From positions 51,549,151 to 51,613,150 of the forward strand of contig OY829538.1 of assembly GCA_963691705.1 (NCBI GenBank): 64,000 bases of DNA, in the 5' to 3' direction. This DNA comes from Viola odorata. Taxonomy: Eukaryota > Streptophyta > Magnoliopsida > Malpighiales > Violaceae. Within the stretch, counting starts at the first letter, position 1; every line of letters begins with the position of its first letter. The notes beneath the pieces were generated by a model. The model ran no database searches, was not told the DNA's origin, and saw only the letters and a program-made list of their open reading frames with translations. This document shows, one piece after another, positions 1-9,908 of the stretch. Position numbers and translations under genes: made by a program.

Positions 1-239
1 AGAACTTCTGCTTCTCCTGTGTGTTCTGGAAACATCCATGTCCAAACTTGGAGGAAGTGTCCATGAACTTCAAGTTGATGTTCTCAAGAGCCAGACGAGA
101 GGTTTGTTTGAGCAGGGACTGGCGAAGAGTGACCACACACTTCTTAGGTCCAACACAGCATCCCTTGATCATGATGTAGTCATCCTTCACAGTACCAAAA
201 TAGGGGAAACCACCCATTGGAGTGATGTCTTTCTCAGTC
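1..239 (-). pseudogene. RPL3: RPL3 (uL3) exon fragment, C-terminal part, runs off the left edge
   Basis: The minus strand reads [17 protein letters not shown], then [11 protein letters not shown], then [17 protein letters not shown], then DTSSKFGHG. These are conserved stretches of the C-terminal half of 60S ribosomal protein L3, a core protein near the peptidyl-transferase centre. A 70-bp intron (240-309) separates this exon from the next. The donor is a normal GT, but the bases just before the exon read AA. The intron phase (AG|G for Arg) requires an AG there, so the acceptor appears lost by a G-to-A change. With the frameshift and insertion upstream, this marks the locus as a pseudogene. 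Family identity is secure. That the copy is non-functional is inferred from the lesions. Confidence 0.9.
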
Positions 240-309
240 TTGTCAAAATATGACATCAGAATCTTCCAAACTCAGAAAGTAAAACTATTATAGCCTAACG
301 AGATATTAC

Positions 310-590
310 CTGTCATACTTAGTTGAAGCAGTATGGGACTCCTGGCCAGCCTTCCCAAGTTTGTAAATCTTCTTGTTCATTGCAGTACGATGATGATACC
401 CATTCTGACCAGCTCTAGCAACAGTGAAGGAGACTTTGGCAGGATGCCAGGCACTAGTACAAGCTACCTTACAGAGACCCCTGTGAGTTTTGCGAGGAAG
501 ACGAGTAACGCCCCATCGCGTGACCACACCTTTATAACCCTTACCCTTGGTCACGCCAATGATATCAATCATCTCATCCTTCCGGAAAAC
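310..590 (-). pseudogene. RPL3: RPL3 (uL3) central exon, left part, cut by transposon insertion
   Basis: The translation starts [19 protein letters not shown] and continues through [36 protein letters not shown] and [15 protein letters not shown], which is unmistakable ribosomal protein L3. The exon ends at a canonical donor (AG|GTAAT). Its upstream edge stops at the first base of a TRIM-like LTR. The missing upstream part of the same exon lies about 7.3 kb away at 7916-8048. Removing the insertion and one copy of the 5-bp target duplication makes the codons for Asp-Ala-Ile-Phe-Arg-Lys continuous, so the exon was whole before insertion. Confidence 0.92.
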
Positions 591-771
591 TGTTGGGGTG
601 TGCGAACTAATGTCCCACATCGGAAAGGTGGGAGAAATAAAGACTAAATATAAGAGAAGTGGATCTTCTTAATAGAATGAGGCCTTCTGTGAAAACCGTG
701 CGGGCTTAGGCCCAAAGCGGACAGTATCATTCCATTAAGAGAGACTCGAGTGAGTCTTTATTTCTCCAACA
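591..771 (+). repeat. TRIM LTR 1 (181 bp)
   Basis: Starts TGTTGGGGTGTGCGAAC and ends TTTCTCCAACA. It is nearly identical to the copy at 990-1170, including the TCCCACATCGGAAAG block near the 5' end. An ATAAAG/AAATATAAG-type AT box near 640 may act as promoter; this is only a suggestion. Confidence 0.85.
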
Positions 772-785
772 ACTGGTAGCAGAGT
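772..785 (+). other. TRIM primer binding site 1
   Basis: ACTGGTAGCAGAGT directly follows the LTR end and matches the usual complement of the plant initiator tRNA-Met 3' end (TGGTATCAGAGC type). The second internal region has the equivalent at 1171-1184 (ACTGGTAGCGGAGC). Confidence 0.75.
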
Positions 786-989
786 CGAAGGTTCGGCTGG
801 GCCTGAGTAATGGGCTTTGATGTGGGTGGCATGATGTGAATCTCCTAGCCGAGCTTGAAAAGTACGGTGAATCTCCGAGAGGAACTTGAAGTCGGTGGGT
901 CTTATTGAGGACTATGTAGGGCTTCATTCGAGAGGGAGATTATCGGGCTCAGATGGTGGGCTTAGTGGTACTTAGTTCGAGGGGGAGAT

Positions 990-1170
990 TGTTGGGGTGT
1001 GCGAACTAAAGTCCCACATCGGAAAGATGAGAGAAATAAAGACTAAATATAAGAGGAGTGGATCTTTTTAATGGAATGAGACCTTTTGTGAAAACCGTGC
1101 GGGCTTAGGCCCAAAGCGGGCAGTATCATTCCATTAAGAGAGACTCGAGTGAGTCTTTATTTCTCCAACA
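990..1170 (+). repeat. TRIM LTR 2 (181 bp)
   Basis: Second full LTR of the array, preceded by the polypurine tract GTTCGAGGGGGAGAT. It differs from LTR 1 by a few substitutions only. Confidence 0.85.
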
Positions 1171-1388
1171 ACTGGTAGCGGAGCCGAAGGTTCGGCTGGG
1201 ACTGAGTAATGGGCTTTGATGTGGGTGGCACACTATGAATATCCTAGCCGAGCTTGAAAAGTATGATAAATCTCCTAGAGGAATTTAAAGTCGGTGGGTC
1301 TTGTTCAGGACAATGTAGGACTTTGTTCGAGAGGGAGATTATCGGGCTCAGATGGTGGGCTTAGTGGTACTTAGTTCGAGGGGGAGAT

Positions 1389-1440
1389 TATTGGGGTGTG
1401 CGAACTAAAGTCCCACATCGGAAAGATGAGAGAAATAAAG
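1389..1440 (+). repeat. TRIM LTR 3, truncated (52 bp)
   Basis: Begins TATTGGGGTGTGCGAAC (TG changed to TA) and stops at AGAGAAATAAAG. The sequence then switches to the 3' internal end of the Tnt1-like copia element. The break point is not a natural LTR end, so this is a recombination or deletion junction. Confidence 0.8.
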
Positions 1441-1590
1441 TCACATCAGAATGATTGTGATGGCCAGGTAGAGTTACCTAGGAGAAGAGTTAGCTTTGCG
1501 GTGTTGACCGGTGAGAAAGCAAACTTGACTCCTACTCAGATTGCATGAAGATTGGTGATTCCCCCATGATATGAGCTGGAGGGGGAGAAT
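1441..1590 (+). repeat. Extra copy of copia internal 3' end and polypurine tract
   Basis: Nearly identical to 3665-3810, running from the GGTAGAGTTACCTAGGAG block to the tract GCTGGAGGGGGAGAAT. Finding this 3' internal end upstream of a left LTR is the mark of a tandem array or of recombination between two copies. Confidence 0.85.
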
Positions 1591-2387
1591 TGTTAGAGTC
1601 CAACTCATATTGGCTAAAGGAGAGATTGTTGTGGGCCTAGCCCAATTGGTGCCACATCTAATTGTTTGATTTAGGTCAAGAAAGAAAAAGAAAGAGAGTT
1701 AGAGGTGGTTTAGGTTTCCTACACCTAGTAGGTTTGCAATTGTAAACCATTATAAAAGGTGAGTGGTGGCTTAGGTTGTGAGGCAAGAGAGACAAGATAA
1801 TTAATTAGGGTTGCTGTTGAGCATCCTGAGACATTGTGAGAGGGTTGCTGTTGAGCATCCTGTGAGAGAGGAGAGAAAATAGATTTTCGCCAAACTCTGT
1901 GCAGCTGCGGGAGAATCATAGCAGCGACTTTGTTCACCGTTGGATCAGGGTGAAAGTTTGACAGTAGGTGTGCAACTTCTGGTTCTTCAATCTGAACGGT
2001 TGGATCGATTAGAAGTTATCCGAGGTGGTAGAAATACTGTCCTGATTGAAGCAGTGAAAATCTAATTTTGGTTCTCTATTCTCATATCTCTTGTTTTTCT
2101 CGAATTGATTGATTAGATTGTTTGATTGGTACTATTGGTGATAGTGGTGTATGTCAGATAATTCCTATAGTTGAGATAGGAATTTTGCTTGGTTGTACAC
2201 ATTGATCATCATATAGTGGATTGACTGGCTTGGTCCCGTGGGTTTTTACCTGTTGAGGTTTTCCACATTAAAAATCTATGTGTTATTTTGATTGCTTTTG
2301 ATTTGTTTGATAGCTAGGGGTTATTAATTCTTGGGATAAGATTGTATGTTGCGCAAAATTGATTGTCGGTTGGAATTAACCCCAACA
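1591..2387 (+). repeat. Copia relic left LTR (797 bp)
   Basis: Starts TGTTAGAGTCCAACTC and ends GGAATTAACCCCAACA. It contains a likely TATA box (CATTATAAAAGG, about 1749-1760) and is followed by the primer site ACTGGTAGCGGAGC (2388-2401). It carries two copies of GGGTTGCTGTTGAGCATCCT near 1810-1860. The right LTR is the same sequence with small differences. Confidence 0.9.
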
Positions 2388-2415
2388 ACTGGTAGCGGAG
2401 CTTAAGGTTTGAAAG

Positions 2416-3638
2416 ATGACCGACAACGCGAAGATTGAGCCTTTTGATGGAGAGAATGATTTCACAGTGTGGCAGACAACTGTAATGGATTTGTTGACTA
2501 TGAAGGATCTCGACGTCGCTCTTGGTGATAAGAAACCAGAAGGAATGAAAGATGGTGATTGGGCAACTATCCTGAAAAAGGTGACGAGTCAGATCAGGCT
2601 TGCATTAGCTCCATTAATAAAGTATGTTGTGATGGGGGAGCAAACACCAAAAGGAATGTGGGAGAAGCTAGAAAGTGTTTATGCTTCCAAGTCTATGACA
2701 AACAAACTTAGTCTAAAGTTGGACTTGTATTCGTTGAAGATGGGTAAAGGTATGAGCATCCATAAGCACTTGTCGGATTTCAATTGGGTGTTGACGAAAG
2801 TGCTTAATACAGGGGAGAATGTAGGAGATGAAGAGCAGGTGATACTTCTTCTTCATTGCCTGTGTCATATAAGTCACTGGTGCAATCCCTTACAGCAGGG
2901 AAGACAAGTTTGAAGAAGGAGGATGTGATGACTTTCCTAATAGATAATGAGAAGCTGTTAGGAGTGAAGAACAAGAATAGTAGTGATAAACTAATGATTT
3001 CAGAAGGGTCATCGAGTGGACGGAATCGTGGTAGAAACAGAGGAAGAGGGGCTTCTTCCAACTATAGAAGAAACAGATGCAGTTCAAGACCAAGGGCAGA
3101 CTACAGTGAGAAAGAGTGCTACTATTGCCACCAGAAGGGTCACATTAAAGCATACTGTCAGAAGATGATGACTGATTTGAAAGAACTGCAGAAGGATAAT
3201 GAAAAGATTGGTGATGCTGCAACTATTCAGGATGTTGATGTTGAATTGTTGGTAGTGCAGAAATGTGAGGAACATGTAAGAGATTCCTGGATTTTAGATT
3301 TTGCATGTTCTTTTCATATTTGTGCTAACAAAGAATTGTTTAGTACATTTAGTGATTGTGATGATAAATCTGGCATATTGCCCAATAACGAAAAACTAGA
3401 GGTTGAAGGCATTAGCAATGTGAAGATCAAGATGCATGATGGATTGGTGAGAACTCTCGGCAATGTGAGATATGTGCTGAAGTTGAAAAGAAATTTAATC
3501 TCTCTTGGAAGATTGGATTATCGCGGGTATAGATACGCAGCGAGAGACAGATTGATGAGGGTAAGCAAAGGAGCATTTGTAATCATGAAGGGGGAGCTTG
3601 CTTCCAACAATTTACAGATTGATTGGAACCGCGGTTAA
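2416..3638 (+). pseudogene. copia gag and partial protease, frameshifted, pol deleted
   Basis: The first part (ATG at 2416) reads like the copia Gag (UBN2) domain: FDGENDFTVWQTTVMDLL, then WEKLESVYASKSMTNKLSLK. Near 2850 one base is missing and the frame changes. It then continues with a zinc knuckle CYYCHQKGHIKAYC (C-x2-C-x4-H-x4-C) that packages RNA. Next comes the start of an aspartic protease, WILDFACSFHIC. Family members usually have D-S/T-G/A at the active site; here it is D-F-A, so the protease is probably dead. The frame continues to NLISLGRLDY and stops before integrase. A full copia polyprotein has about 1,300 residues, so roughly two thirds are missing. Confidence 0.85.
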
Positions 3639-3639
3639 G

Positions 3640-3810
3640 AGTAAAGTACAAGGTACTTACAAAAGATTGAATGATTGTGATGTCTAGGTAGAGTTACCTA
3701 GGAGAAGAGTTAGCTTTGCGGTGTTGACCGGTGAGAAAGCAAACTTGACTCCTACTCAGATTGCATGAAGATTGGTGATTCCCCCATGATATGAGCTAGA
3801 GGGGGAGAAT
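3640..3810 (+). other. copia relic 3' internal end and polypurine tract
   Basis: Short non-coding stretch after the deletion junction (about 3660-3675), ending in GCTAGAGGGGGAGAAT immediately before the right LTR. It is the counterpart of 1441-1590. Confidence 0.75.
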
Positions 3811-4460
3811 TGTTGGAGTCCAGCTCATATTAGCTGAAGGAGAGATTGTTGTTGGCCTAGCCCAATTGGTGCCACATCTAATTGTTTGATTTAGGTTAAG
3901 AAAGAAAAAGAAAGAGAGTTAGAGGTGGTTTAGGTTTCCTACACCTAGTGCAATTAGGTTTGCAATTGCAAACCATTATAAAAGGTGAGTGGTGGCTTAG
4001 ATTGTGACGCAAGAGAGACAAGAGAATTAATTAGGGTTGCAGTTGAGCATCCTGAGACATTGTGAGAGGGTTGCTGTTGAGCATCCTGTGAGAGAGAAGA
4101 GAGAAAATAGATTTTCGCCATGTGAGAGAGGAGAGAAAATAGATTTTCGCCAAACTCTGTGCAGCTGCGGGAGAATCATCGCAGCGACTTCGTTCACCGT
4201 TGGATCCGGGTGAAATTTGGATAACAGGTGCGCGACTTCTGGTTCTTCAATCTGAACGGTTGGATCGATGAGAAGTTGTCCGAGGTGGTAGAAATATTGT
4301 CCCGATTGAAGCAGTGAAAATCTAGTTTTGGTTCTCTATTCTCATATATCTTGTTTTTCTCGGATTGATTGATTAGATTGTTTGATTGGTACTATTGGTG
4401 ATAGTGGTGTATGTCAGATAATTCCTATAGTTGAGATAGGAATTTTGCTTGGTTGTACAC
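3811..4460 (+). repeat. Copia relic right LTR, first part
   Basis: Begins TGTTGGAGTCCAGCTC and matches the left LTR. It has an extra local duplication of the block with GAGAAAATAGATTTTCGCC (around 4090-4150). It is cut at TTGTACAC by the inserted Ogre-like solo LTR; TACAC is the duplicated target. Confidence 0.9.
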
Positions 4461-5375
4461 TGTCGCGCCCCGAAAATTTAAAAAATTCCGAGTGTACGAC
4501 GAATCTGAGACCTTACGATGCTCGGCGTGAAAGGAAGCCTCGCAACATGCAATGAAGTCGCCACCCTAATTTTGTTTCTAGGCTTAGGGAACCTAATCGT
4601 CATGGCATAAAAAACTAAAGGCACAAAAAAGGGGTCTAAACCCAAGACAAAGGTTCGGGGTCGTATTATGGACTCAGGAAGGTGTTAGGCACCCAAGTCA
4701 TATCCGAAAATAGTTACCGGTTGATAAGAGAGGTGTTTAAAAGATGTTTGATAAAAATGCATTTTTAAAGGGGGTCCTTAGAGGAATCGTCACTTTAGTC
4801 TTTTCCATGATCGGGACCGTTCAGGAATAATTAATCGTTGGACGGGGTTACCGTTTTAAAAATCTTTTCGGACAGGGTTACCGTTTTCAAGACCGATTGA
4901 TTATTCCTGACTGTAGCATGATGGGACTGAATTTTTCGTAAGACTGAATGAGCGCCCTCTATTTCATCATCGGACCATGCATGATTAAATTAATTACTAA
5001 GTGATTCTATCATGGATTGCTAACAGAGTACAAATTTAAATGAGAGATATTTTGAAATGATAAACCGATGTAGGATCGAAGCCACCAGATACATGCAGTC
5101 AATATAAGCGGAATTTAAAATCAAACGAACATGGCATTTTAAGCAAGTCTTTTAAATAAGTTGTTCATGTGGGTTGATTTTAATTCTAGCAATTCTATAT
5201 ATCATGCCTGCAATTAATATTTACGAAAAAGCGTTGAATAAATAAAAGGGAAAGAAAGGCATACTTTCGAGTGAAGCTTGAATTTTAAACCTACAAAATC
5301 AGTGTGTTAGTAATAGCTCAAAAAATAAATAAGCATTTTATGAATGCGAGAATTTAAATAACAGTTCATATTTAT

Positions 5376-5990
5376 CAGAAAATTAAACAATGGTTTGACG
5401 AGTACGAAGAAAAATGGTGATTTGATGCATACGAAAATTTAAATGATGATTTGATAAGTACAGGAAAATTTAAATGACAGTTGATAAGTGTGAGAATTTA
5501 AATGATGATTTGATGAGTGCGGGAAATTTAGACAATGATTTGATGCATGCGAAAATTTAAATGATGATTTGCCGAGTGCGAGAAAATTAAATGATGACAG
5601 TTGATAAGTGCGAAAATTTAAATGATGATTTGATGCATTCGAGAATTTAAATGATGATTTGCCGAGTGTGAAAAAAATTAAATGATGACAGTTGATAAGT
5701 GCGAAAATTTAAATGATGATTTGATGTATGCAGAAAAATTAATGATTTGCAGAAAAACTAAACAGGTGATATTTGTAGAAAAATTAAACAGGTGATATTT
5801 GCAGAAAAATTAAACAATTGATGATTTGCAGGAAAATTAATGATTTGCAGAAAATTAAAGTAGTTGACGATTTGCTGAAAATTAAACAGTTGACGATTTG
5901 CAGAAAATTAAACAGTTGACGATTTGCAGAAAATTAAAGCAGTTGATGTTTGCGAGAATTAAAAATGCAACCGACCATATAGGCGGTAAA
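5376..5990 (-). repeat. Minisatellite-like arrays in Ogre-like LTR copy 1
   Basis: Units of roughly 29-33 bp built on GCGAAAATTTAAATGATGATT are repeated with variation. They pass into units of about 24-26 bp built on GATTTGCAGAAAATTAAACAG. They lie downstream of the promoter in the element's own sense. The second Ogre-like LTR has related but longer arrays at the matching place. Confidence 0.8.
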
Positions 5991-6775
5991 TTAAACAACT
6001 GAATTTAAATTGCAGAAAGTAAATTACGGAAAATTAAAGTGCGAAAAATAAAGTGTGGAGAATTAAATTGCGGAATTTTAAATAGTTGATAGGTACGAAA
6101 TTTTAAAACGACAATATTATGAAAAATAATCATAACAAAACATACGAGTATTTTTACAAAAAAATGTGATTGGAGATCTCGGAAAGAATGAAAATGGGTT
6201 GGGCCTAATTTGAAAAATAAAAGAAATGGGCCAAGAATAGTTCCTGGCCCAAGGATATAAAAGAATGGTGATGGGGGCCAAGCCCAATATCTTTCCTTCT
6301 TCTCTTCCACGTGAGCAAGCGACTACCAACGACCAAGGTCCGGCCAACCGTGGCCGAAACGAAAAACCTTCGTACCGAGATGCTCATCTCCTCGACGGCT
6401 TCCCGACCGTATGAACCTCGAATCTCGGTTTAAACGGTACCGAGTTTAATTTCGAAAAAATGACAAAAATGACCGAAAACTAATTAATTCGCAAGATTTA
6501 TCTAACTATTAAGCAAATTCAAAGCATGTATTTAATCTATGGCATATATAGGAATTATTGGCATAAATATAAGCAATTGTTTTGATCAAAATGATACTAA
6601 ATAAATTAAGGAAAGAAAGCGCATAAAAAGAACGAAGGAAAAGCTTGAAAAAAAGCTTACTGAAATGCTTGAAACTAAGTGGCGACTATCGCTCAAAATG
6701 AGCAATCCGTCCAGAGGGAGAAGAAGCAAGGCTTCACTCGTGAATTCGTGTCCTTTTCGGTTGAAGGCAGTGGCC

Positions 6776-6785
6776 TATTTATAGG
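6776..6785 (-). promoter_or_regulatory. TATA box of Ogre-like LTR copy 1
   Basis: The minus strand reads GCCCTATAAATAGGCC. The same box occurs in copy 2 (CTATAAATAGGGG, 41139-41147) in the same element context. The match in two copies supports a genuine LTR promoter. Confidence 0.6.
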
Positions 6786-7728
6786 GCAAGATCCCGTGAA
6801 GGGAGGACGAGGGTGCTGCACGTGGAGGAGCTGGGCGTCGTGCTGGCAGAGCTAGGGTGTCGTGGTGGCGAGGCTAGGCTGTTGTGATGATCACGGACGG
6901 GACAGGAAGCGACGGGAGCAAGCAGCTCGGTGGCTTGCTTCGCTGCTGCGTCGCTTCCACGGTGCATGTGCACCATGCACACTTAATTGGAGGGTCGTTG
7001 ATCTGGTTGACTTTCCTTGGTCAACCAGATCAATGGTGATGATCAACTTGGCCTTTTAGCTTATTTAAATGGCCTCGAGCCATTTTTGTGAGCAAACGTT
7101 CCGAATTTTCAAGCCAAAAGTGTCAGCGCGTAGAGAAAAATAAGACGAGTTTAACAGTCTACAGCGAATGAAGAAAATTTTTCGGTTAACATATTTATTT
7201 TCTCGTTCGGAAACGTGAAATGTTCGGACGAAAAATAAATGACGTTATGACGAAAACTACGCGAAATAAAGTTGGTCGGCGTGAATGAAAAAAAGAGTAG
7301 GTAATAGTTGATGGAAAACATAACGCGTTCGAGCTATTGTCCGAGTGAACTTACTCGGGTCCAATAAAAGCTCGAACAAGAATAATAATAAAAAATAAAA
7401 ATGCTAAAAAATGTGATAAAATACTAAAAATCCTAAATTTTTTTCGATGACCTAAAACGAAAAAATAACTAGCAAATGACTAACGAATAATTAAAAATGT
7501 GATTTTTAAGGCTGAAAATATTAATAATAATAATAATGAAAATACGTGACGAACAATTAAAAATACGATTTCGAACGCTGACGATGACAATGACGATGAT
7601 AAAATGCGATGAGAATTTAAAAATACTAACGATAGTAAATTGATTAAAAATGATAGTAAGTTGAGTGAAATAACAGAAATGATAAATTTAATTAAAAACA
7701 GCATCAAAATTCGGGTATCAACATACAC

Positions 7729-7915
7729 ATTGATCATCATATAGTGGATTGACTGGCTTGATCCCGTGGTTTTTTACCTGTTGAGGTTTTCCACGTTAAA
7801 AATCTTTGTGTTATTTTGATTGCTTTTGATTGGTTTGATAGCTAGGGGTTATTGATTCTTGGGATAAGATTGTTTGCTGCGCAAAATTGATTGTCGATTG
7901 GAATTAACCCCAACA
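7729..7915 (+). repeat. Copia relic right LTR, second part
   Basis: Continues the LTR after the nested solo LTR (ATTGATCATCATATAGTGG...) and ends GAATTAACCCCAACA. The RPL3 exon resumes at once, with AAAAT as the right-hand target duplication. Confidence 0.88.
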
Positions 7916-8048
7916 AAAATAGCATCAATGGGACTTGCTTCTCAAAAAAACCAACTGCAAAATCGACCTTTTGGGCAATTGACCCACCATTAACCTGAAT
8001 TTCCATAATGTGGGACTTCTTCTGCTTCAGTCCCTTCACTTTCCCAAT
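7916..8048 (-). pseudogene. RPL3: RPL3 (uL3) central exon, right part
   Basis: The minus strand has an acceptor (TCTTGCAG) and then [20 protein letters not shown] and [20 protein letters not shown], typical of ribosomal protein L3. One base is missing just after the Gln-Val-Pro codons, which shifts the frame before the Ile-Asp-Ala-Ile-Phe codons. It joins the exon part at 310-590 once the compound insertion is removed. The five bases at its left edge (AAAAT) are the target duplication. Upstream exons of L3 were not found. Confidence 0.9.
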
Positions 8049-8350
8049 CTGCAAGATATGAACAGTAAAAGGTTTAATCCAAAAGAACTAAACAAGGATA
8101 ATCCAAGAGACTAAAACTGTGAAAAATAATAATGATGTTTGTGATACCAAGTAGAAACCCGATATTTAATAAGTAGTAAAATGGATTTATAAATAGTAGA
8201 ATTCATATATGAATAGTAGAATGCAGAAATAGAAATTTGGGCTCTAAGAGCCGGATACAGAGACTACATTGTTGATGTTATGCTTTTTACATATATATTT
8301 TCATATTTTACAACAGAGGTATCAACACCTATTTATAAGAAGTATTGCAC
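8049..8350 (-). other. Non-coding stretch, probable RPL3 intron
   Basis: AT-rich DNA upstream of the L3 exon acceptor. I see no exon, RNA gene or repeat in it. Confidence 0.5.
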
Positions 8351-8793
8351 CTATCTATTAATGGACGCAACTATTGGTGCAGACGCAATGGTTGGAACAG
8401 ACACAACGGTTGGAATGGACACAACAACATCTTCTACATCTTCATCAAACATATCACCTAGGTCCTCATCTTCAGAATCAACAAAATTACTCAACCTATC
8501 AAATTCATCACTACTGCCCAGACCATCTTCGGATGCATATTCCTCATCTCTACTGTAATCATTATCCTCACAATCCTCATCTGATCCACCATCACTTTCC
8601 ATTGGTGCTTTACCTTTATTAGTAGTGTTGTTACTTTCTTCATTCTCAGTGTCATTAACTACATTCTTCATGCTTGAACCTTCTCTGGTTGCTATATTAT
8701 CATGGTTTTTCTCCCCATTTCTCACATCAGAATCACCATCATCACTCTCAACTATTACACGTTCTTTGTCATCCATGTTCACATGAGACTCCA
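8351..8793 (-). pseudogene. Unrecognised acidic ORF, C-terminal part, split by a 37.7-kb insertion
   Basis: An open stretch very rich in Asp, Glu and Ser (for example NFVDSEDEDLGDMFDEDVED), ending with a small hydrophobic Val/Ile/Pro/Ala tail and a stop. It is cut at its N-terminal side by the Athila LTR that starts at 8794. The reading continues in frame at 46537 on the far side of the 37.7-kb block, once one CTCCA copy is removed. I do not recognise the protein. Acidic N-terminal regions like this occur in some Mutator-like transposases, but no transposase core is visible, so no function is assigned. It lies about 300 bp upstream of the RPL3 exon in the same orientation. Confidence 0.45.
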
Positions 8794-8955
8794 TGATCGG
8801 TTGTCGAACCCGTCAAAAATAATAATAAAACCTGCAGTCAAATGCACAATAAATTATATATAGTGGCAACAGGGTCGAACACAGGGATTAAGGGATTAAT
8901 ACTCAATTTGATTTGATTGACAGAGGAGTCCAAAACGAGGTAGTAACAAAAGGGG
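8794..8955 (-). repeat. Athila A left LTR, distal part
   Basis: Plus-strand TGATCGGTTGTCGAACCC, as in the other two A LTRs. It is interrupted by element X after GTAACAAAAGGGG, then resumes at 11930. Confidence 0.9.
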
Positions 8956-9908
8956 TGATATGATCCCGGCCGAACATCGGAAGAGAAATCCGGCCGAGAT
9001 GATATGAAACGAACGGGAGGATCTAGCTAATGATTTGTACACACAAACAACACAAAAACAGTAGGAAAACACATGGAGACGCAGCGGAAATTGAAAGATA
9101 AATACCCGGATTAAGAAGGCTGTGGGAGACGGGAGGGATGATTGAACAACGAATGATTGAACTTGAGTTCGGATTGTTGAACGGCTTGAACACGGGCAGA
9201 TTGTTCAAGAACATAAACACACTCAAATTCGGGTTCATTGCTCACACAAATGGAAGTAATAACAGATTACACATTTAAAGGATTCTTGTTCTTTTTACTT
9301 GACTCAAGCCATGGCGATCCAAGACCAAGGCAAGCCCCAAGATGGAGCCCCGGATGAATGAATGAGGAAGGAGTGTTCTCACTTAACATTCATTCATCAT
9401 CCAAAGCTCCTTACAAAATGAAAGAAAAGAACTATTTATACTAAGTTACAATAAGCCTACACTATTACAAAAATGACCCTGAAAATGTCCTTGGAAGACA
9501 ACATTCGATCACCAAACCTGAAGGTAGCGTGATTCACGGTTAGGGCTAACCGTGATCATGTTTATCTACTTTTCCTTACCGTGATCACGGTTAGTCCTTA
9601 CCGTGATCACGCCAAGAACCGTACGCTAAAATGTCAACGAGCATAACTTTTGATCCACCCGTCAGATTGATCTGAAACTTGTCCCAAATGAAAGCTAAGA
9701 TCTTGAAGTTTCCATCAAGCCTCTGATCACTCAAATCGGATTACATTTGCTTGTCCAGATGCTCATGATGATTGGTAATCACGCTAATGGTTCTTCTTTG
9801 GCCGGAAAAGCCTCTTTTTGTGCAGCATAGGCTAGGCTAACACTCGGGTCTTCTTCCCTTGCCATGGAATGACTTGGGAAGTCTTCAAAGGGGGTCAGGA
9901 TCATATCA
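8956..9908 (-). repeat. Element X 3' LTR (953 bp)
   Basis: Plus-strand ends are TGATATGATCCCGGCC and CAGGATCATATCA. A minus-strand TATA box (TATAAATA) lies at 9433-9440 and a palindrome cluster at 9525-9612. Confidence 0.9.
9525..9612. repeat. CCGTGATCACGG palindrome cluster in X 3' LTR
   Basis: Four copies or near copies of the 12-bp perfect palindrome CCGTGATCACGG, linked by TTAG/CTAA spacers. The copy in the other LTR (11541-11629) has the same arrangement. Confidence 0.85.

Larger units (their letters stand above)
591..1440 (+). mobile_element. TRIM-like LTR element in tandem form (LTR-int-LTR-int-partial LTR)
   Basis: A 399-bp unit occurs twice and a third time in part. Each unit is a 181-bp LTR (TG...CA) followed by about 218 bp of internal DNA. 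The internal DNA begins with a tRNA-Met-type primer binding site (ACTGGTAGCRGAG) and ends in a polypurine tract (CGAGGGGGAGAT) directly before the next LTR. There is no coding capacity, so it fits terminal-repeat retrotransposons in miniature, which depend on other elements for enzymes. The third LTR is cut after 52 bp, where it abuts the internal 3' end of a copia element. The five bases to its left are AAAAC; those to the right of the whole compound insertion are AAAAT. Confidence 0.85.
4461..7723 (-). mobile_element. Ogre-like solo LTR, copy 1 (3.26 kb)
   Basis: On the minus strand it starts TGTTGATACCCGAATTTTG and ends GGGGCGCGACA, so it has TG...CA ends. It sits inside the copia LTR with a perfect 5-bp duplication TACAC (4456-4460 and 7724-7728). 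It has no coding capacity, primer site or second LTR. A copy with the same ends lies at 40158-44159 in the opposite orientation. A very long LTR with these ends and tandem repeats suggests the Ogre/Tat group; that assignment is from memory of the family and is not proven. A minus-strand TATA box lies at 6776-6785. Confidence 0.85.
1441..7915 (+). mobile_element. Deleted Tnt1/Tork-like Ty1/copia element with an extra upstream 3'-internal fragment
   Basis: The order is: 150 bp of internal 3' end (1441-1590), LTR, primer site, gag plus partial protease, the same internal 3' end, LTR. The left LTR is 797 bp. The right LTR is interrupted by a solo LTR. Gag resembles the Tnt1-type copia Gag (UBN2 family). 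Integrase, reverse transcriptase and RNase H are absent: the sequence passes from the protease region almost directly to the 3' end, so the copy cannot move on its own. The upstream repeat of the internal 3' end implies that a tandem int-LTR-int-LTR array existed. Confidence 0.85.

Noticed and set aside
591..1440. Possible Cassandra-type TRIM carrying 5S rRNA sequence
   Set aside because: I found no stretch resembling the 5S rRNA internal promoter in the LTR. Only the general TCCCACATCGG block is shared with many small LTR elements.
8280..8622. Two plus-strand frames with Ser- or His-rich translations
   Set aside because: Antisense shadows of the acidic minus-strand ORF.
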